Positions 8,634-18,613 of a DNA stretch of 64,000 bases are shown piece by piece; the first letter of the stretch is position 1; each line of letters begins with the position of its first letter. The position numbers and the translations under genes were made by a program. The notes under the pieces are model-generated. The model was not told the DNA's origin and made no database searches. It saw only the letters and a program-made list of their open reading frames with translations. Source of the DNA: Marinobacter gudaonensis (GTDB lineage Bacteria; Pseudomonadota; Gammaproteobacteria; Pseudomonadales; Oleiphilaceae). The stretch lies in the NCBI RefSeq assembly GCF_900115175.1, contig NZ_FOYV01000001.1:2046001-2110000 (forward strand). The letters are read 5' to 3'.

Positions 8634-11600
8634 GGTGTTTGATGTCCAGGTCGGTGAGCTGTTGGCTGATCTCCCGAATCGTATAGGTTTCCTGATGGCG
8701 GTCCCAGACCTTGACCTGGAAGGTGAGTTCCAGGCTTTTCACCGAGTAGCGCGTGGCCACGTATTCGTGATTGTGCTCGTTCGGGACCATCTCCGGGAGT
8801 TGGGCCTCCGACACCACGAAATGAATAGTATGGCTGCCGTCGAACCGATACTCGACGTGGCGGGTATTGCCGCTCCTAGAGGCAAGTGTCTTCGTACCGG
8901 CCCGGCCCAGCGCCTGGTAGTGGGTACGTTCGTATTCCAGTTCCCATTCGATGGTTACCGGCTCGCCCGAGATGGCCAATGCCGGTGCGGAAAAGGAAAA
9001 CACGGATTCTGCCGCGCCCTGCCACGGCGACAGCTCATTCTCCTGCAGGAAGCTGTCCAGCCCGGCCCCGGTTACCCTCGTTATCGACAGGGGCATCATG
9101 GATTTAAGAAGCCCCAGGTATGCGGCATCCTCTTCCAGCAGTTCCGGGCGTTGATCTTCCAGGCTTCCCGAGAACGGGCCGCCCCGCAACCAGTTGCTGA
9201 TGGCATCGTCCTTGATTTCGTAATACAGCCATTCACCCAACCCATAAATTCCCAGGCCGATGACGGTTACCCAGCCCGCGCTGACCGTACCTCCCCAGCC
9301 TAACGCCGCAGCGGCTCTGGATAACAACGCCGCTGCCACGGCCCGCTCACCGGTACGGTGCACCAACTGGCGCCCCATGGGGGTGAGGATTCGGCCGGCA
9401 ATGATATCGGAATTGGTCATGACACCTACGCCCACCGCCTTGGTCAGGTCGGCTGAGGCCAGTTTCAGGCGCCCCTGAAAGGCGTTTTCCGCCGCATCCC
9501 AGACCATCACCGAAACGGTAAACATGCCAGCGATCCAACCCGCCGCTTGCAGTTTGTTGCGAATAACTTCTTCAGCGTATTCCTCAGCAACACTCAATGA
9601 ACTAGCCATCGAGGTAAACCACTTTGCTTCCTGTTTCCAGAGACCAACTTGCGTGTCGACCCAAACAGTTCTTTTGGGCAAAACGGAAACCCACTGCGCT
9701 GAACTCACGGCCAAATCCACCGCCGCACTCGCTATTCCTACATTGCGTCGACTGCCTTCATCAGAGTAGGCAACCGCATTCATCAAATTAAACAAATCCA
9801 TTAACACTAACAACGGCGGCAACCCTATCGGGCTCACCGAAGCCGTATGGAAAAACTGACCAACAGGGCGCCGCCTCATCACTTCATCAAAAGCCTGACT
9901 GTCAGCCAGTCTCAGTGTTGCACCCACCGCGGCACCGGAAGTCAGGGTATGGCCCTGTTCATCCACCACGTCCAGCAGCGTATAAAGCTTGCCATCCTCG
10001 GCACTGTTCAACTGGAGAGTGGTTTTTCCAGGTATGGCGGCTTCAGCGAAGCCTTCGAATGCCCCTTTCACCTGGCTGACTTTTGCTTCAAAGGCAACGC
10101 CTTTCTTCAGGAGGGTTTCTTGCACCCCACCGAGCCACCATTGGCTGAGTTCCGCGAGGGGTGCGGACAGCGCGTGCATACCGAAGCGGGTATCCGAGAA
10201 CATTTCCGAAATATCAGGCGCACTGGTTTTGTCAAAATGCTCCGCAAGGCTGCGCAGTACGTTGGCCTCGGCTACTCGCATCGGCTGTTCACGGTCCTGG
10301 AGCGCTCTGACCATGGCACGGAGCTTTTCACCAGTGGCGTCGCCGGGCAATGCTTCCGATGGATCCTTGAACGGCAACAGCAGCGCCGCCAATGGATGTT
10401 CACCCACCATCAAGGATTCGTTCAACTCCTCCGCGCCGCTGGCTTTCATCCGGCCCGCATCCTGGGGCAACAACATGGGGTCGGTCCTGCCGACCGGCAT
10501 GGTCAGAGCCTGGAGCAGAGGGCCGGCTTGAACGTAGCCGGCTACATCGTTACCGGCCTCGGCATTGAATAGATCACGCAGCGCTTCCGTCAGGTTTTCA
10601 GCGCGTGCGTCTTCCATCAGGCGTACAACCGCACCCTGGGCCTCGATCAAGTAGCGGCGCAGGGCTGCGCGCTCCACCTCATAGACAGTACGTAGCAGGC
10701 GCCCCTCTTCACTGTCATCCAGCCGATTGTCAAACCAGCTCCCCTCTATACACAGGGGGTTTTTCGAGCCGTCCGGCATAACCTCCCTTCGGAAGTTGGT
10801 GTGAAACAACTCTGCGGTGACGCCGTGAGGCCGCTTCTTGATGTTGTCCACCAACGCCAAGAGAAGCGCCAGGCTTTCATTCATGTGCTGAACGAGGTGC
10901 CTGGCCGCAAACAGCGGGTCCCGCAATGTCAGGGATAACAGGTGGCGGTTACGCAGGGGCTCGAATACATCCACGCCTTCGGTAATCTCCGGTAATGCTT
11001 CTCCTTTAAGGTGCAGGTATCGCCAGCGGGGGACCAGCATCTGCGGGTAGATATCCATGTCGGCATCAACAACAGCCTCATCGGATTCAATGGCATCTCG
11101 CTGGGTGACAATCTCATCCATCGTTCTCTGAGTGTCGCTGCCATCGATATCACGCAGCCATTGGTTCGGCATGAAAATATCCCGCTCCAGCGGGTTGTCC
11201 CGGGCACGCATGGGAACAAGTTCGTCAACCCGGTGCCAGTCAGGGAACATGCCTCCGGGTATCCGATCCAGGAAACCCTTTACGGCGCGGGCATTACGGC
11301 ACCGGCTGCCACGGAGCGAGTCGTCGGTTTCCAAGGCTTCGATTTGGTGCCAGGACCACTGGGTATCGCTGAATGCCAGTTCCACATCATCGTATACGTC
11401 CTGGCCAAGTAACCTGGCCGGGATGTGCACTGTGTCCACTTCAGGGCCTACGGGAGTCCGTTCATTTCTGTCTTCATTGCCGGCCTGCCTGAATCGCGCC
11501 AGATCCGTATCCCGCAGTAACGGGGTCGATTCCTCGGCGGTGACTACAAACAGTTCGCGCCAAAGGCGCCCTTGGAAAAAGACGTACACCCATCCGGTTC

Positions 11601-12018
11601 GCAGTGGCGCCGCCACACTTTCCTCGTGACCGGTCATGGGGCGTGGATAGCTTAGTTCGCCAGCGTCACAGAACAAGGTGGGGTGTACCGCCACCATCAG
11701 GCTGTCCTGGAAATTCCTCTGGGGCGGGCGGAGGGTTGCTGGCGCGATCTGTTCCTGGTCTATCACAGGCACCACGACCTTTTCATCGCCATGGAGCTCC
11801 AGGACCAACGACCGTTTCGCGGGTTCTTCTGCATGGCCGGCCAGAATGGGCCCCATTCTCCCATGGTGATCGGCACAGGGCTCCATTGGCTCTGGAGACG
11901 GATTTTCCGCTTCGTGATCCAGCAAACAGTAATGGTGCCCGTCCAGGGAATCTTCCCCAACCAATTCCAGCCAAAAGGTGCGCGACGGGGTACAGGGTGG
12001 TGGCTTAATGGCTGACAT
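8620..12018 (-). CDS. VasX-like T6SS effector candidate (pore-forming type)
   Basis: A 1132-residue protein encoded right after the DUF4123 chaperone gene (2 bp gap). The N-terminus carries a beta-rich segment with LRTGWVYVF (139-147), like the N-terminal region shared by VasX-type toxins. The middle is helical and charged. The last third has several hydrophobic stretches, at about 731-750, 759-780, 827-840 and 905-930. These are followed by a beta-rich C-terminal domain (about 1010-1132). There is no enzymatic motif that I can see, and the helical hydrophobic block favours a membrane-disrupting mode, as in VasX. The gene order vgrG, chaperone, effector, membrane protein supports secretion on VgrG. 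Role inferred, not shown. Confidence 0.65.
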   Translation of the reverse strand: MSAIKPPPCTPSRTFWLELVGEDSLDGHHYCLLDHEAENPSPEPMEPCADHHGRMGPILAGHAEEPAKRSLVLELHGDEKVVVPVIDQEQIAPATLRPPQRNFQDSLMVAVHPTLFCDAGELSYPRPMTGHEESVAAPLRTGWVYVFFQGRLWRELFVVTAEESTPLLRDTDLARFRQAGNEDRNERTPVGPEVDTVHIPARLLGQDVYDDVELAFSDTQWSWHQIEALETDDSLRGSRCRNARAVKGFLDRIPGGMFPDWHRVDELVPMRARDNPLERDIFMPNQWLRDIDGSDTQRTMDEIVTQRDAIESDEAVVDADMDIYPQMLVPRWRYLHLKGEALPEITEGVDVFEPLRNRHLLSLTLRDPLFAARHLVQHMNESLALLLALVDNIKKRPHGVTAELFHTNFRREVMPDGSKNPLCIEGSWFDNRLDDSEEGRLLRTVYEVERAALRRYLIEAQGAVVRLMEDARAENLTEALRDLFNAEAGNDVAGYVQAGPLLQALTMPVGRTDPMLLPQDAGRMKASGAEELNESLMVGEHPLAALLLPFKDPSEALPGDATGEKLRAMVRALQDREQPMRVAEANVLRSLAEHFDKTSAPDISEMFSDTRFGMHALSAPLAELSQWWLGGVQETLLKKGVAFEAKVSQVKGAFEGFAEAAIPGKTTLQLNSAEDGKLYTLLDVVDEQGHTLTSGAAVGATLRLADSQAFDEVMRRRPVGQFFHTASVSPIGLPPLLVLMDLFNLMNAVAYSDEGSRRNVGIASAAVDLAVSSAQWVSVLPKRTVWVDTQVGLWKQEAKWFTSMASSLSVAEEYAEEVIRNKLQAAGWIAGMFTVSVMVWDAAENAFQGRLKLASADLTKAVGVGVMTNSDIIAGRILTPMGRQLVHRTGERAVAAALLSRAAAALGWGGTVSAGWVTVIGLGIYGLGEWLYYEIKDDAISNWLRGGPFSGSLEDQRPELLEEDAAYLGLLKSMMPLSITRVTGAGLDSFLQENELSPWQGAAESVFSFSAPALAISGEPVTIEWELEYERTHYQALGRAGTKTLASRSGNTRHVEYRFDGSHTIHFVVSEAQLPEMVPNEHNHEYVATRYSVKSLELTFQVKVWDRHQETYTIREISQQLTDLDIKHHASR

Positions 12019-12020
12019 TG

Positions 12021-12788
12021 CTACAGTCCTTTTTCATGTGGTCCGTGGAATTCCAGTTCCGCGTGTTGCCACAGTGCGCCTAACTCGGCATCCGATTCGG
12101 GACACGGATGACCAGCAGACCACAATTCACGAATAATCCGGATTCGATGACTAGTCGGGTGTCGATGCTTATTCGTAATGGCCATGCACCGAGGCCAACC
12201 ACTTACCCACGTTAATAATCTCTCTAAGGAGCGTGGCTGGTGAGCATAAAACCCCTCCCCCTCCGTGCCGACTCCACTCGCGCCCGACCAATACATTCCT
12301 TCAGAGTGACAAGTGCACCATACCAGTAGATCGTCTTCACGGATCAGGCTGCCCACCGCCTCGGGCAGACAGGTGTTCACCACTTCGAGAAAACGCCCAT
12401 CGTATGGCCGCACAAAACATGGACCATATGTTTCGAAATGGATTACCAGGCTTTTACGAATACCTGCCAATGCTTTGCTTGGCTCATACTTCGAAACCAG
12501 GATGGCCAGTGCCTCATCGGCCCCCCATCGGGATACGGCACACTGAAAAAGTTCACTGTTGACGGACGTCCTGACCACAATCGGGCCGGCGTCTTTATGC
12601 TGTTCAAAAGGCGTTCCGTCGAATAGCCAGAACCAATCAGGGTTGCCGTCCAATGTATAGATCTGCTGGGTCGTATCCACTTTGTCGTATCTTGCAGCGT
12701 CAATGATCAGCAGGCATTGCTCCCCAGATGCCACTCGAAAATCTCTGAGAGTTTGATCAAGTCCCAATAAAGATTTTGATTTATCCAT
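12021..12788 (-). CDS. DUF4123 T6SS effector chaperone/adaptor
   Basis: A 255-residue cytoplasmic protein of the DUF4123 family (TEC/VasW type), which loads a specific effector onto its cognate VgrG. Family features are the N-terminal LLIIDAARYD strand, LFDGTPFEQHKDAGPIVV, and ALAILVSKYEP before the helical half. The start at 12788 overlaps the vgrG stop by 8 bp; a second ATG at 12821 is also in frame and neither has a strong ribosome site, which suggests coupling to vgrG translation. It sits between vgrG and the large effector candidate, exactly where a dedicated chaperone is expected. Confidence 0.85.
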   Translation of the reverse strand: MDKSKSLLGLDQTLRDFRVASGEQCLLIIDAARYDKVDTTQQIYTLDGNPDWFWLFDGTPFEQHKDAGPIVVRTSVNSELFQCAVSRWGADEALAILVSKYEPSKALAGIRKSLVIHFETYGPCFVRPYDGRFLEVVNTCLPEAVGSLIREDDLLVWCTCHSEGMYWSGASGVGTEGEGFYAHQPRSLERLLTWVSGWPRCMAITNKHRHPTSHRIRIIRELWSAGHPCPESDAELGALWQHAELEFHGPHEKGL

Positions 12789-14892
12789 CGCAGGGGCAGT
12801 CAATAACATCGCAGGTTCCATCCATTTTTTTCTGGCACAATTGCTGGGCCGCTGTTCGATCAGACGCTGCCATCAAGAGTGCATCGGAGTTGATTTCAAA
12901 AACACCCGCATTTGCTCTCCGGCCAACCTCCGTGAGCTCAACAGGCACAACAGCTCCTCCGTTCTTCTCAACCAACCCCGGCCGCTCCGGCACCTGCACC
13001 TTCTGCCCACTCCCCTTACCCGGCGCACCACCCGCATTCATCTTGATACTCGCACCACCCATGGCCACGCCGCTGGGGTCGATCTTCAAGAAGCTGCCGC
13101 CGGCCTTGAGGGTAATTTCAGCACCGGCTTCAATCACAGCCTTTTGCCCGGCTTTGATATGGAGTTCGGTGCCAGACTCGCTGAGCCAGGCGGTGCCGGC
13201 TTTCAGGTGCAGCGTGCCGGTGACGTTAAAGCTGTGGTCCTTGCCGGTTTGTTCGCGCTTTTCGCCATCCACGGTGTGGTGGCGGTTGCCCCTGGTGCGG
13301 CTGAAGCGGTTGTTCTCTACCGTCAGGTGGCTGTCGTTTTTGATGACTTCGGTGCGGTTGTGTTCGGTGAGCAGCGCCAAGTCTTTCTGGGCATGAACGT
13401 AAATTTGTTCCTGGTCGGCCTCGTCTTCAAAGCGCAGCTCGTTACTGCCTTCCCCCTTGTGCGTTTTGGTTTTCAGGGTGGTTCTGGTTTTGTGCTCCGG
13501 CAGCGCGTAGGGCACGGTGTTGGTGGCGTGATGAGTCCGGCCGGTGATGATCGGCTGGTCGGGGTCGCCGTCCAGGAAGGACACGATCACCTCGTGGCCA
13601 ATACGAGGCAGAGCCTGGAAACCGTATTGGCCGCCGGCCCAGTCCTGGCTCACCCGGAGCCAGGCGCTGCTGTGCTCGTCGTTGGCACTGTAGCGGTCCC
13701 ATGGAAACCGGACTTTGACCCGGCCGTACCGGTCACAGTGGATTTCCTCGCCCTCGGGGCCGGTCACCACCGCCATCTGGGGGCCGTCCATCAGCGGCTT
13801 GTGTTCGCACAGGGGGCGCCAGGTCCGGTCGGCGGGTATGGCACTGAAATAGTTGTGATAGGTGGTGGCACCGCTGCCGCCCTCTTCCTCGAGGGCCTGG
13901 GGCTGCCGACCGGTGTGGGTGACCGCCACCAGCAGCCAGTCGCGGTTGAGGGCCTCGTTATCGTGTTGGGTCAGCGCCACTCGGGCGCCGGCCACAAAAT
14001 CCGCGCGGTTGCTCTCGCCGTTGCCCGTGGTGGCGTCGTTGCGCAGGGCATCCAGCCGCGCGGCCGTGAATCGATCACCGGCCTGATCCTGCTTGAAACG
14101 ACCCGGATACTCATAGTGCTGATAGTCGGCCCGATGGGAGAGACTGGCGGCGCCCTGCTCCTGCAACAGACCGTAGGCCGGGTTCCTGAAGGTGTAATCC
14201 TTCATGGCCACCGAGGCTGCCCGAATCCGCTCCCGATGTTCGAACCGATACACGCAGGGCCCCTGCTCCGCGCCGCCGGCCCGGTTGTTGTACTCAGCCG
14301 CCTCAAGCGTTGGTGCACTGCCGTGGTGATCGGCCAGGATCAGTGCCGGCGGCTCCTGGCCATCAACGCTCCCGTGGCGGTACCGGTAAAACCAACCCTC
14401 TTCGGCCGCCAGACGTTCGACAAAGGCAAGGTCGCTTTCGCGATGCTGCACGCAGTATTCCCGCTCCAGGGGCGGGCGTTTCAGGTCGAACTCGGTATCA
14501 ATCACGCCCCGTTCTTCAAGCAGAGCGCGGATGATGTCCCCGGTGGTCTGACCCTGAAAAATCCGGCTGTTGTGCATAAGGCCGAGTCGCCACACCGGCG
14601 GTTGAATCACCAGTTCGTAGCGGGTTCTGCGATGACCGGAATCGCGCCGGACGAATTCGCTCACCACCCCGGTGAAACGCCGCACGGCGGCGCCGTCACG
14701 CCAGATAACAAGGTCTGCCGGCTGCTCCAGAACCGCCGCCGCCAGCACCGATGGGTCGGAACTGGCCAACTCGATTCGACCGTGGAAAAGCTCGGATAGC
14801 CGTTCGGTCAGCGCAAAGCCAACCAGGGCGAAATGATCGGAGGGGAAGCCACCAATGGTGACCGTGAACTGCAGTCCGCTTGCCTGGGGCAT
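12781..14892 (-). CDS. vgrG: T6SS spike protein VgrG
   Basis: A 703-residue trimeric spike tip (TssI). The gp27/gp44-like base covers about 1-390, followed by the gp5 OB-fold with GRVKVRFPWDRYSAND, WLRVSQDWAG and IGHEVIVSFLDGDPDQPII. A DUF2345-like beta-helix follows, from about 470 to 640 (GTELHIKAGQKAVIEAGAEI). The C-terminal tail after about 640 is an extension rich in Cys, with LCQKKMDGTCDVIDCPCDG at the end, and no recognisable toxin domain. The start at 14892 follows CAGGGATCGAAGAC. The gene begins a distal module separated from tssM by a hairpin. The extension is probably where the chaperone or effector docks (inference). Confidence 0.95.
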   Translation of the reverse strand: MPQASGLQFTVTIGGFPSDHFALVGFALTERLSELFHGRIELASSDPSVLAAAVLEQPADLVIWRDGAAVRRFTGVVSEFVRRDSGHRRTRYELVIQPPVWRLGLMHNSRIFQGQTTGDIIRALLEERGVIDTEFDLKRPPLEREYCVQHRESDLAFVERLAAEEGWFYRYRHGSVDGQEPPALILADHHGSAPTLEAAEYNNRAGGAEQGPCVYRFEHRERIRAASVAMKDYTFRNPAYGLLQEQGAASLSHRADYQHYEYPGRFKQDQAGDRFTAARLDALRNDATTGNGESNRADFVAGARVALTQHDNEALNRDWLLVAVTHTGRQPQALEEEGGSGATTYHNYFSAIPADRTWRPLCEHKPLMDGPQMAVVTGPEGEEIHCDRYGRVKVRFPWDRYSANDEHSSAWLRVSQDWAGGQYGFQALPRIGHEVIVSFLDGDPDQPIITGRTHHATNTVPYALPEHKTRTTLKTKTHKGEGSNELRFEDEADQEQIYVHAQKDLALLTEHNRTEVIKNDSHLTVENNRFSRTRGNRHHTVDGEKREQTGKDHSFNVTGTLHLKAGTAWLSESGTELHIKAGQKAVIEAGAEITLKAGGSFLKIDPSGVAMGGASIKMNAGGAPGKGSGQKVQVPERPGLVEKNGGAVVPVELTEVGRRANAGVFEINSDALLMAASDRTAAQQLCQKKMDGTCDVIDCPCDG

Positions 14893-14952
14893 GTCTTCGA
14901 TCCCTGAAGAGTATTGAATCCGTTGCCTCGCCGTATCCCTGGTGGAGGCCCT

Positions 14953-14987
14953 GGCCCCGATCAGAACCTCCTGTTTTGATCGGGGCC
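14953..14987 (-). terminator. stem-loop between tssM and vgrG
   Basis: A perfect 11-bp inverted repeat (14953-14963 with 14977-14987) with a 13-nt loop, just after the tssM stop codon. No U-tract follows. It may partly terminate or protect the core T6SS mRNA and uncouple the effector module from it. Confidence 0.5.
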
Positions 14988-14993
14988 ACTAGT

Positions 14994-17900
14994 CTAATAC
15001 AAGCTGCGTGGTATGCGGTACCCCGCCAGCAACTGCTGTGTGAACGGGTTGGTGTTACTGGCGGCATGCAGGCGGTAGCGCATCTCGCCGTCGTCCACCT
15101 GGAAGCGGACATCCACGGCGCTGTCGCTCACGCCGGTGATGTCGGCCTCGTCGAGCAGACGGAACAGCGCCCAGGGCCCCGATTCGGACAGACTCCGGGG
15201 CGATCGGTTAACCTGAACCGGCACCAGGGTGATCCGGCTTTCCACCGAGTCCCGCAGGGTGTTGGGCCAGACCAGCGGAATACTCTGGCGGGGGCCGTGG
15301 CTGAACTCCACCAACTGGCCATCGAGATTGACCACACTGCGTCGCTTGTTGGCGGAGAGGTTGAGTGGTTCCAGGGCAAATTCCACGTCCAGGGAGCCAC
15401 TGCGGGTAAAGTAGGCCCGCCGGATGCGGTCGGCGCTTTCCAGGGAGGCCATGACGTCCCGGCGCACCAGGCTGGCCCGACGGGCGTCACCCACCTGCTC
15501 CGGGTGATCCTCCAGGAACAGCTTGAGGTTGTCCTGGTAGAAGGTGTCCAGGATGCCCCCCGGGGCAAAGAAGCGTTCGAAGTCCTGCAAGGCCACGTCA
15601 CGACCGGCATCCGGATTGAACGGATAGTGCCGGGCCAGGTTTTGCTGGAATGGCTGATAGACTTCCCGGTACCAGTCACGCTCCAGTTGGGCCACAGCCT
15701 GGTCCAGCAGGACCCGCCAGCTTTCGGTGGCGAGACTGGTGAGGAGTCGATTCAGGGGCTCCGGCTGATGATCCGCCATGCGCTGCAGGGTGAAGATAGG
15801 GTCAGCCCCCTGCAGGCTCAGCCGGGCTCGGGCCGCGGCCAGAGCGGCCTTGCCCTGGTCCGGTGCCTCCTGGACGTTGCGCAGGTACTGGTGCAACTCG
15901 TTCACCACCACCATAACCTGCTCAAGGCCGGTGGGCTGATCGCCATTCGGAGCGGTCAGCTGGTTGAGGTCGGCAAAGCGGCGCTCGATGTCCTGCAGCA
16001 TCCGGAAATGGGCGGACTGCTCCAGCAACTCTCTGGCACCGGCCGTTTCACCTTCGGCCGAAGGCACCAGCTGCGTGTTGTCCCGCACCCGGGCGAGTAG
16101 CCGTGCCAGGGGTTCGTGGCCCCCGGTCAGGCTCTCCAGCACCCGAACGCCGTGATTGAGATCCTCAAACCGATGGATTCGGATGCGGCTGATGGCCGTG
16201 CGCCAGGCGTTCGTGTAGTGCTCGGCATAAAGCGACTGCAGGCTGGCGCGCAGCTCCGCTTCGTCGGCCTCACTGAACTGCACATCCTCCCGACGCCCAA
16301 GCACCCACGCGTCAATCAGGGCCAGTTCGGTGACCGAGCCGGATTTGCGGAGGAACCATTTCTCGAGGCCTGCCCTGGTCAGCAGTGCGGGAATGGTCAG
16401 GGGGTCCTGCACCATGGTGTCGGTGTTGGCCGGCTCGCCGTGCTCGTCCACCCGGGAGAACACCGTGGCGAAAGCCGGACCCGCCGCCCGGGCCAGCTCC
16501 AGCGGCGCCTGGAACTCACGCTCGGCCTCAATTTCGAGGTCCCGGTACACCCGATTGGGTGTCGGTACGCGACCGAGTTCATGCTGGGCCCACTCCACAC
16601 TGCTGATAAAGGGCGCCAGCGCCATGTCTGCCACCGGGTCACCGGCGCGTCGCTGTCGGGCTAGGTCGGTGTGAGCCATGGCATAGTCGAGATGCCCGAG
16701 CAGACGTTCCTGCAGAGCCTTCTGCCCCGGGAATTCTTGCTGCCAATAGGCTTTCATGTAGCCGTTAACAATATCGTTCCTGCGGCCGCTGGCGTCGTAA
16801 AGCATCCGCAAGACCCGCAGATGATCCAGACGCTCGTTGGTGTCCCGGGCCTCGTTCATCTCGGCCATAATACCCACCATCAGGGATGGCAAGTACTGGT
16901 AGGCCAGCATGTCCAGGTAGGAAGACTCAACCTCCGGGCCAATCCGATGCCCCTGGTACAGACCCATGTCGCGCAAGTACGGCCAGTTCCGGCGATGGTC
17001 ACCGAACGCAAGCGTGGCCTGGCGCAGTTCATCAAGAGGACCGAGCAGGTTCCGGCCGGTGGTGTCAGGCTCGAAGCCAACCGGCTGCCAGTTGTCGATG
17101 AACCCTGTGACTCGTTGTTCCACAGCGGCTGCCGCTTCGGCGTTCTTGATGAAGAAGTGCTGCCAACCGGCGGTCATGCCGGCGCCGGCACACAGGGCGA
17201 TCACCGCTGCCGTGGCCAGGCGACGTTGTCGCCCGCGCACCACCCGCTGATTGTCACTGGCAAGCCCGGCCTCCGGATAGATAACCCCGGGAAACAGGGT
17301 CTCGGTGAACAGATGCGTCGACTGACCGGCGCGCTGGGCCGGCTGTATGGGCGTGGCGAGCTGGTAGCTGGCCGCTGCCGCGGAGACGAAGGCGTCCTCC
17401 GGCACACCTTCCTGCAACACCGAGGTAAAGTAGGTGCCTCGCACCAGCGCCGGCGTGGAGAACACATCGGCCGAGAGCAGATCCGCCAGGAACTGCTCCA
17501 GGGCCGGCTTCAGCCCCGCCAGCTGCCGGGTGAACGAGTAGGCGGCGGAGCGCTCCTCGGCATCGCGGGTCTGCACCAGGACATCCGGCAGGCGGTCGGT
17601 CAGCCGCCCGACCATCGCCTCGAACCGGTCGGCAAACTCCTGAAGCCAGTCGTCATTGTCAATCTGGCCCTCGAGCCGGAAGGTGAATCCCAGAACGGCT
17701 TCCTTTTCGGATTTGGTGAGCGTGCGCGCCAGCGCCCCGAAGCCGTACAGCAGATCCAGCTTGGTAAAGGTGACATACACCGGCAGACGGGAGCCGAGCT
17801 GCTCCATCAGTTCCCGAAGGCGGGTTCGCAGTACAATGGCCTGCGCTTTGCGTTGCTGCGGATCGGCAACGCTCAGGCTGGCCAGATCGACAGCCACCAC

Positions 17901-18581
17901 CACACCATTGAGCGGCCTCTGAGGACGATTCTGCTCGAGCCAGGTCACAAAGTGCTGCCAGAGCCGCTTCTGGACTTCGGCAGCGGCGCCCTCGCCGTCG
18001 TTCTGGCTCAACAACTCACCGTCGGGGTCGATCAGCACACCCTGGTCGCCAATCCACCAGTCAAAGCCAAAGGCATTGCGATCGGCCCTGTGGTTGCGGG
18101 TCACATTGGTGAGGGTGTAGGTCTGGCCGGAGCGCTGGATCAGGCTGGTTTTGCCAGCATCCTCGAGCCCCACGACCAGATACCAGGGCAGCCGGTAAAT
18201 CCCACGCCTCCCCGGCAGGTTGCTTTTCAGCGCCGACAGCTGCCGGTCCAGCAACCGCTGCTGCTTGCGCTCAAGAGGCAGAATGGGGTCCTCCTGCTCG
18301 CGCTGCTCTTCCGCCTGTTTCACGTTCACCTTGCGTAGGCGGCGGGCCAGGACAAGGCCCCACACCATCGCCACCATCAGCACCACCCCCAGGGTAACCA
18401 GGGCCCGCATCTGCCAGGCAGCGAGCGGGTATTCCCCTCCCATCTGCCAGCGGGGGCCCAGCCACCAGGTGGCCACCAGCAGGGCAATAACGCCCAGCGT
18501 CAGGGTGACCGGGGCTGCGTTTTTCAGATACGGCAAAAGCCAGCGACCGATGAGTAAAGCTTTTCTCCACATGGTATCCAT
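14994..18581 (-). CDS. tssM: T6SS membrane-complex protein TssM (IcmF/VasK)
   Basis: A 1195-residue inner-membrane component that binds TssL and reaches TssJ across the periplasm. Two N-terminal helices lie at about 23-42 and 58-80. A cytoplasmic NTPase-like domain has an intact Walker A GLEDAGKT at 138-145. A third helix (about LATAAVIALCAGAGMTAG) precedes the large periplasmic IcmF-related and C-terminal domains. Length matches VasK. The start at 18581 has AAGGAAG upstream; an ATG three codons on is possible. It is the last core gene of the cluster. Confidence 0.96.
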   Translation of the reverse strand: MDTMWRKALLIGRWLLPYLKNAAPVTLTLGVIALLVATWWLGPRWQMGGEYPLAAWQMRALVTLGVVLMVAMVWGLVLARRLRKVNVKQAEEQREQEDPILPLERKQQRLLDRQLSALKSNLPGRRGIYRLPWYLVVGLEDAGKTSLIQRSGQTYTLTNVTRNHRADRNAFGFDWWIGDQGVLIDPDGELLSQNDGEGAAAEVQKRLWQHFVTWLEQNRPQRPLNGVVVAVDLASLSVADPQQRKAQAIVLRTRLRELMEQLGSRLPVYVTFTKLDLLYGFGALARTLTKSEKEAVLGFTFRLEGQIDNDDWLQEFADRFEAMVGRLTDRLPDVLVQTRDAEERSAAYSFTRQLAGLKPALEQFLADLLSADVFSTPALVRGTYFTSVLQEGVPEDAFVSAAAASYQLATPIQPAQRAGQSTHLFTETLFPGVIYPEAGLASDNQRVVRGRQRRLATAAVIALCAGAGMTAGWQHFFIKNAEAAAAVEQRVTGFIDNWQPVGFEPDTTGRNLLGPLDELRQATLAFGDHRRNWPYLRDMGLYQGHRIGPEVESSYLDMLAYQYLPSLMVGIMAEMNEARDTNERLDHLRVLRMLYDASGRRNDIVNGYMKAYWQQEFPGQKALQERLLGHLDYAMAHTDLARQRRAGDPVADMALAPFISSVEWAQHELGRVPTPNRVYRDLEIEAEREFQAPLELARAAGPAFATVFSRVDEHGEPANTDTMVQDPLTIPALLTRAGLEKWFLRKSGSVTELALIDAWVLGRREDVQFSEADEAELRASLQSLYAEHYTNAWRTAISRIRIHRFEDLNHGVRVLESLTGGHEPLARLLARVRDNTQLVPSAEGETAGARELLEQSAHFRMLQDIERRFADLNQLTAPNGDQPTGLEQVMVVVNELHQYLRNVQEAPDQGKAALAAARARLSLQGADPIFTLQRMADHQPEPLNRLLTSLATESWRVLLDQAVAQLERDWYREVYQPFQQNLARHYPFNPDAGRDVALQDFERFFAPGGILDTFYQDNLKLFLEDHPEQVGDARRASLVRRDVMASLESADRIRRAYFTRSGSLDVEFALEPLNLSANKRRSVVNLDGQLVEFSHGPRQSIPLVWPNTLRDSVESRITLVPVQVNRSPRSLSESGPWALFRLLDEADITGVSDSAVDVRFQVDDGEMRYRLHAASNTNPFTQQLLAGYRIPRSLY

Positions 18582-18613
18582 TCCCGGTGTTCTTCCTTGG
18601 TGAATGTCTTTGG

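Noticed and set aside
12841..14799. A long plus-strand open frame (652 codons) opposite vgrG
   Set aside because: It is antisense to a clear VgrG, has no family likeness or ribosome site, and comes from high-GC codon bias on the opposite strand.
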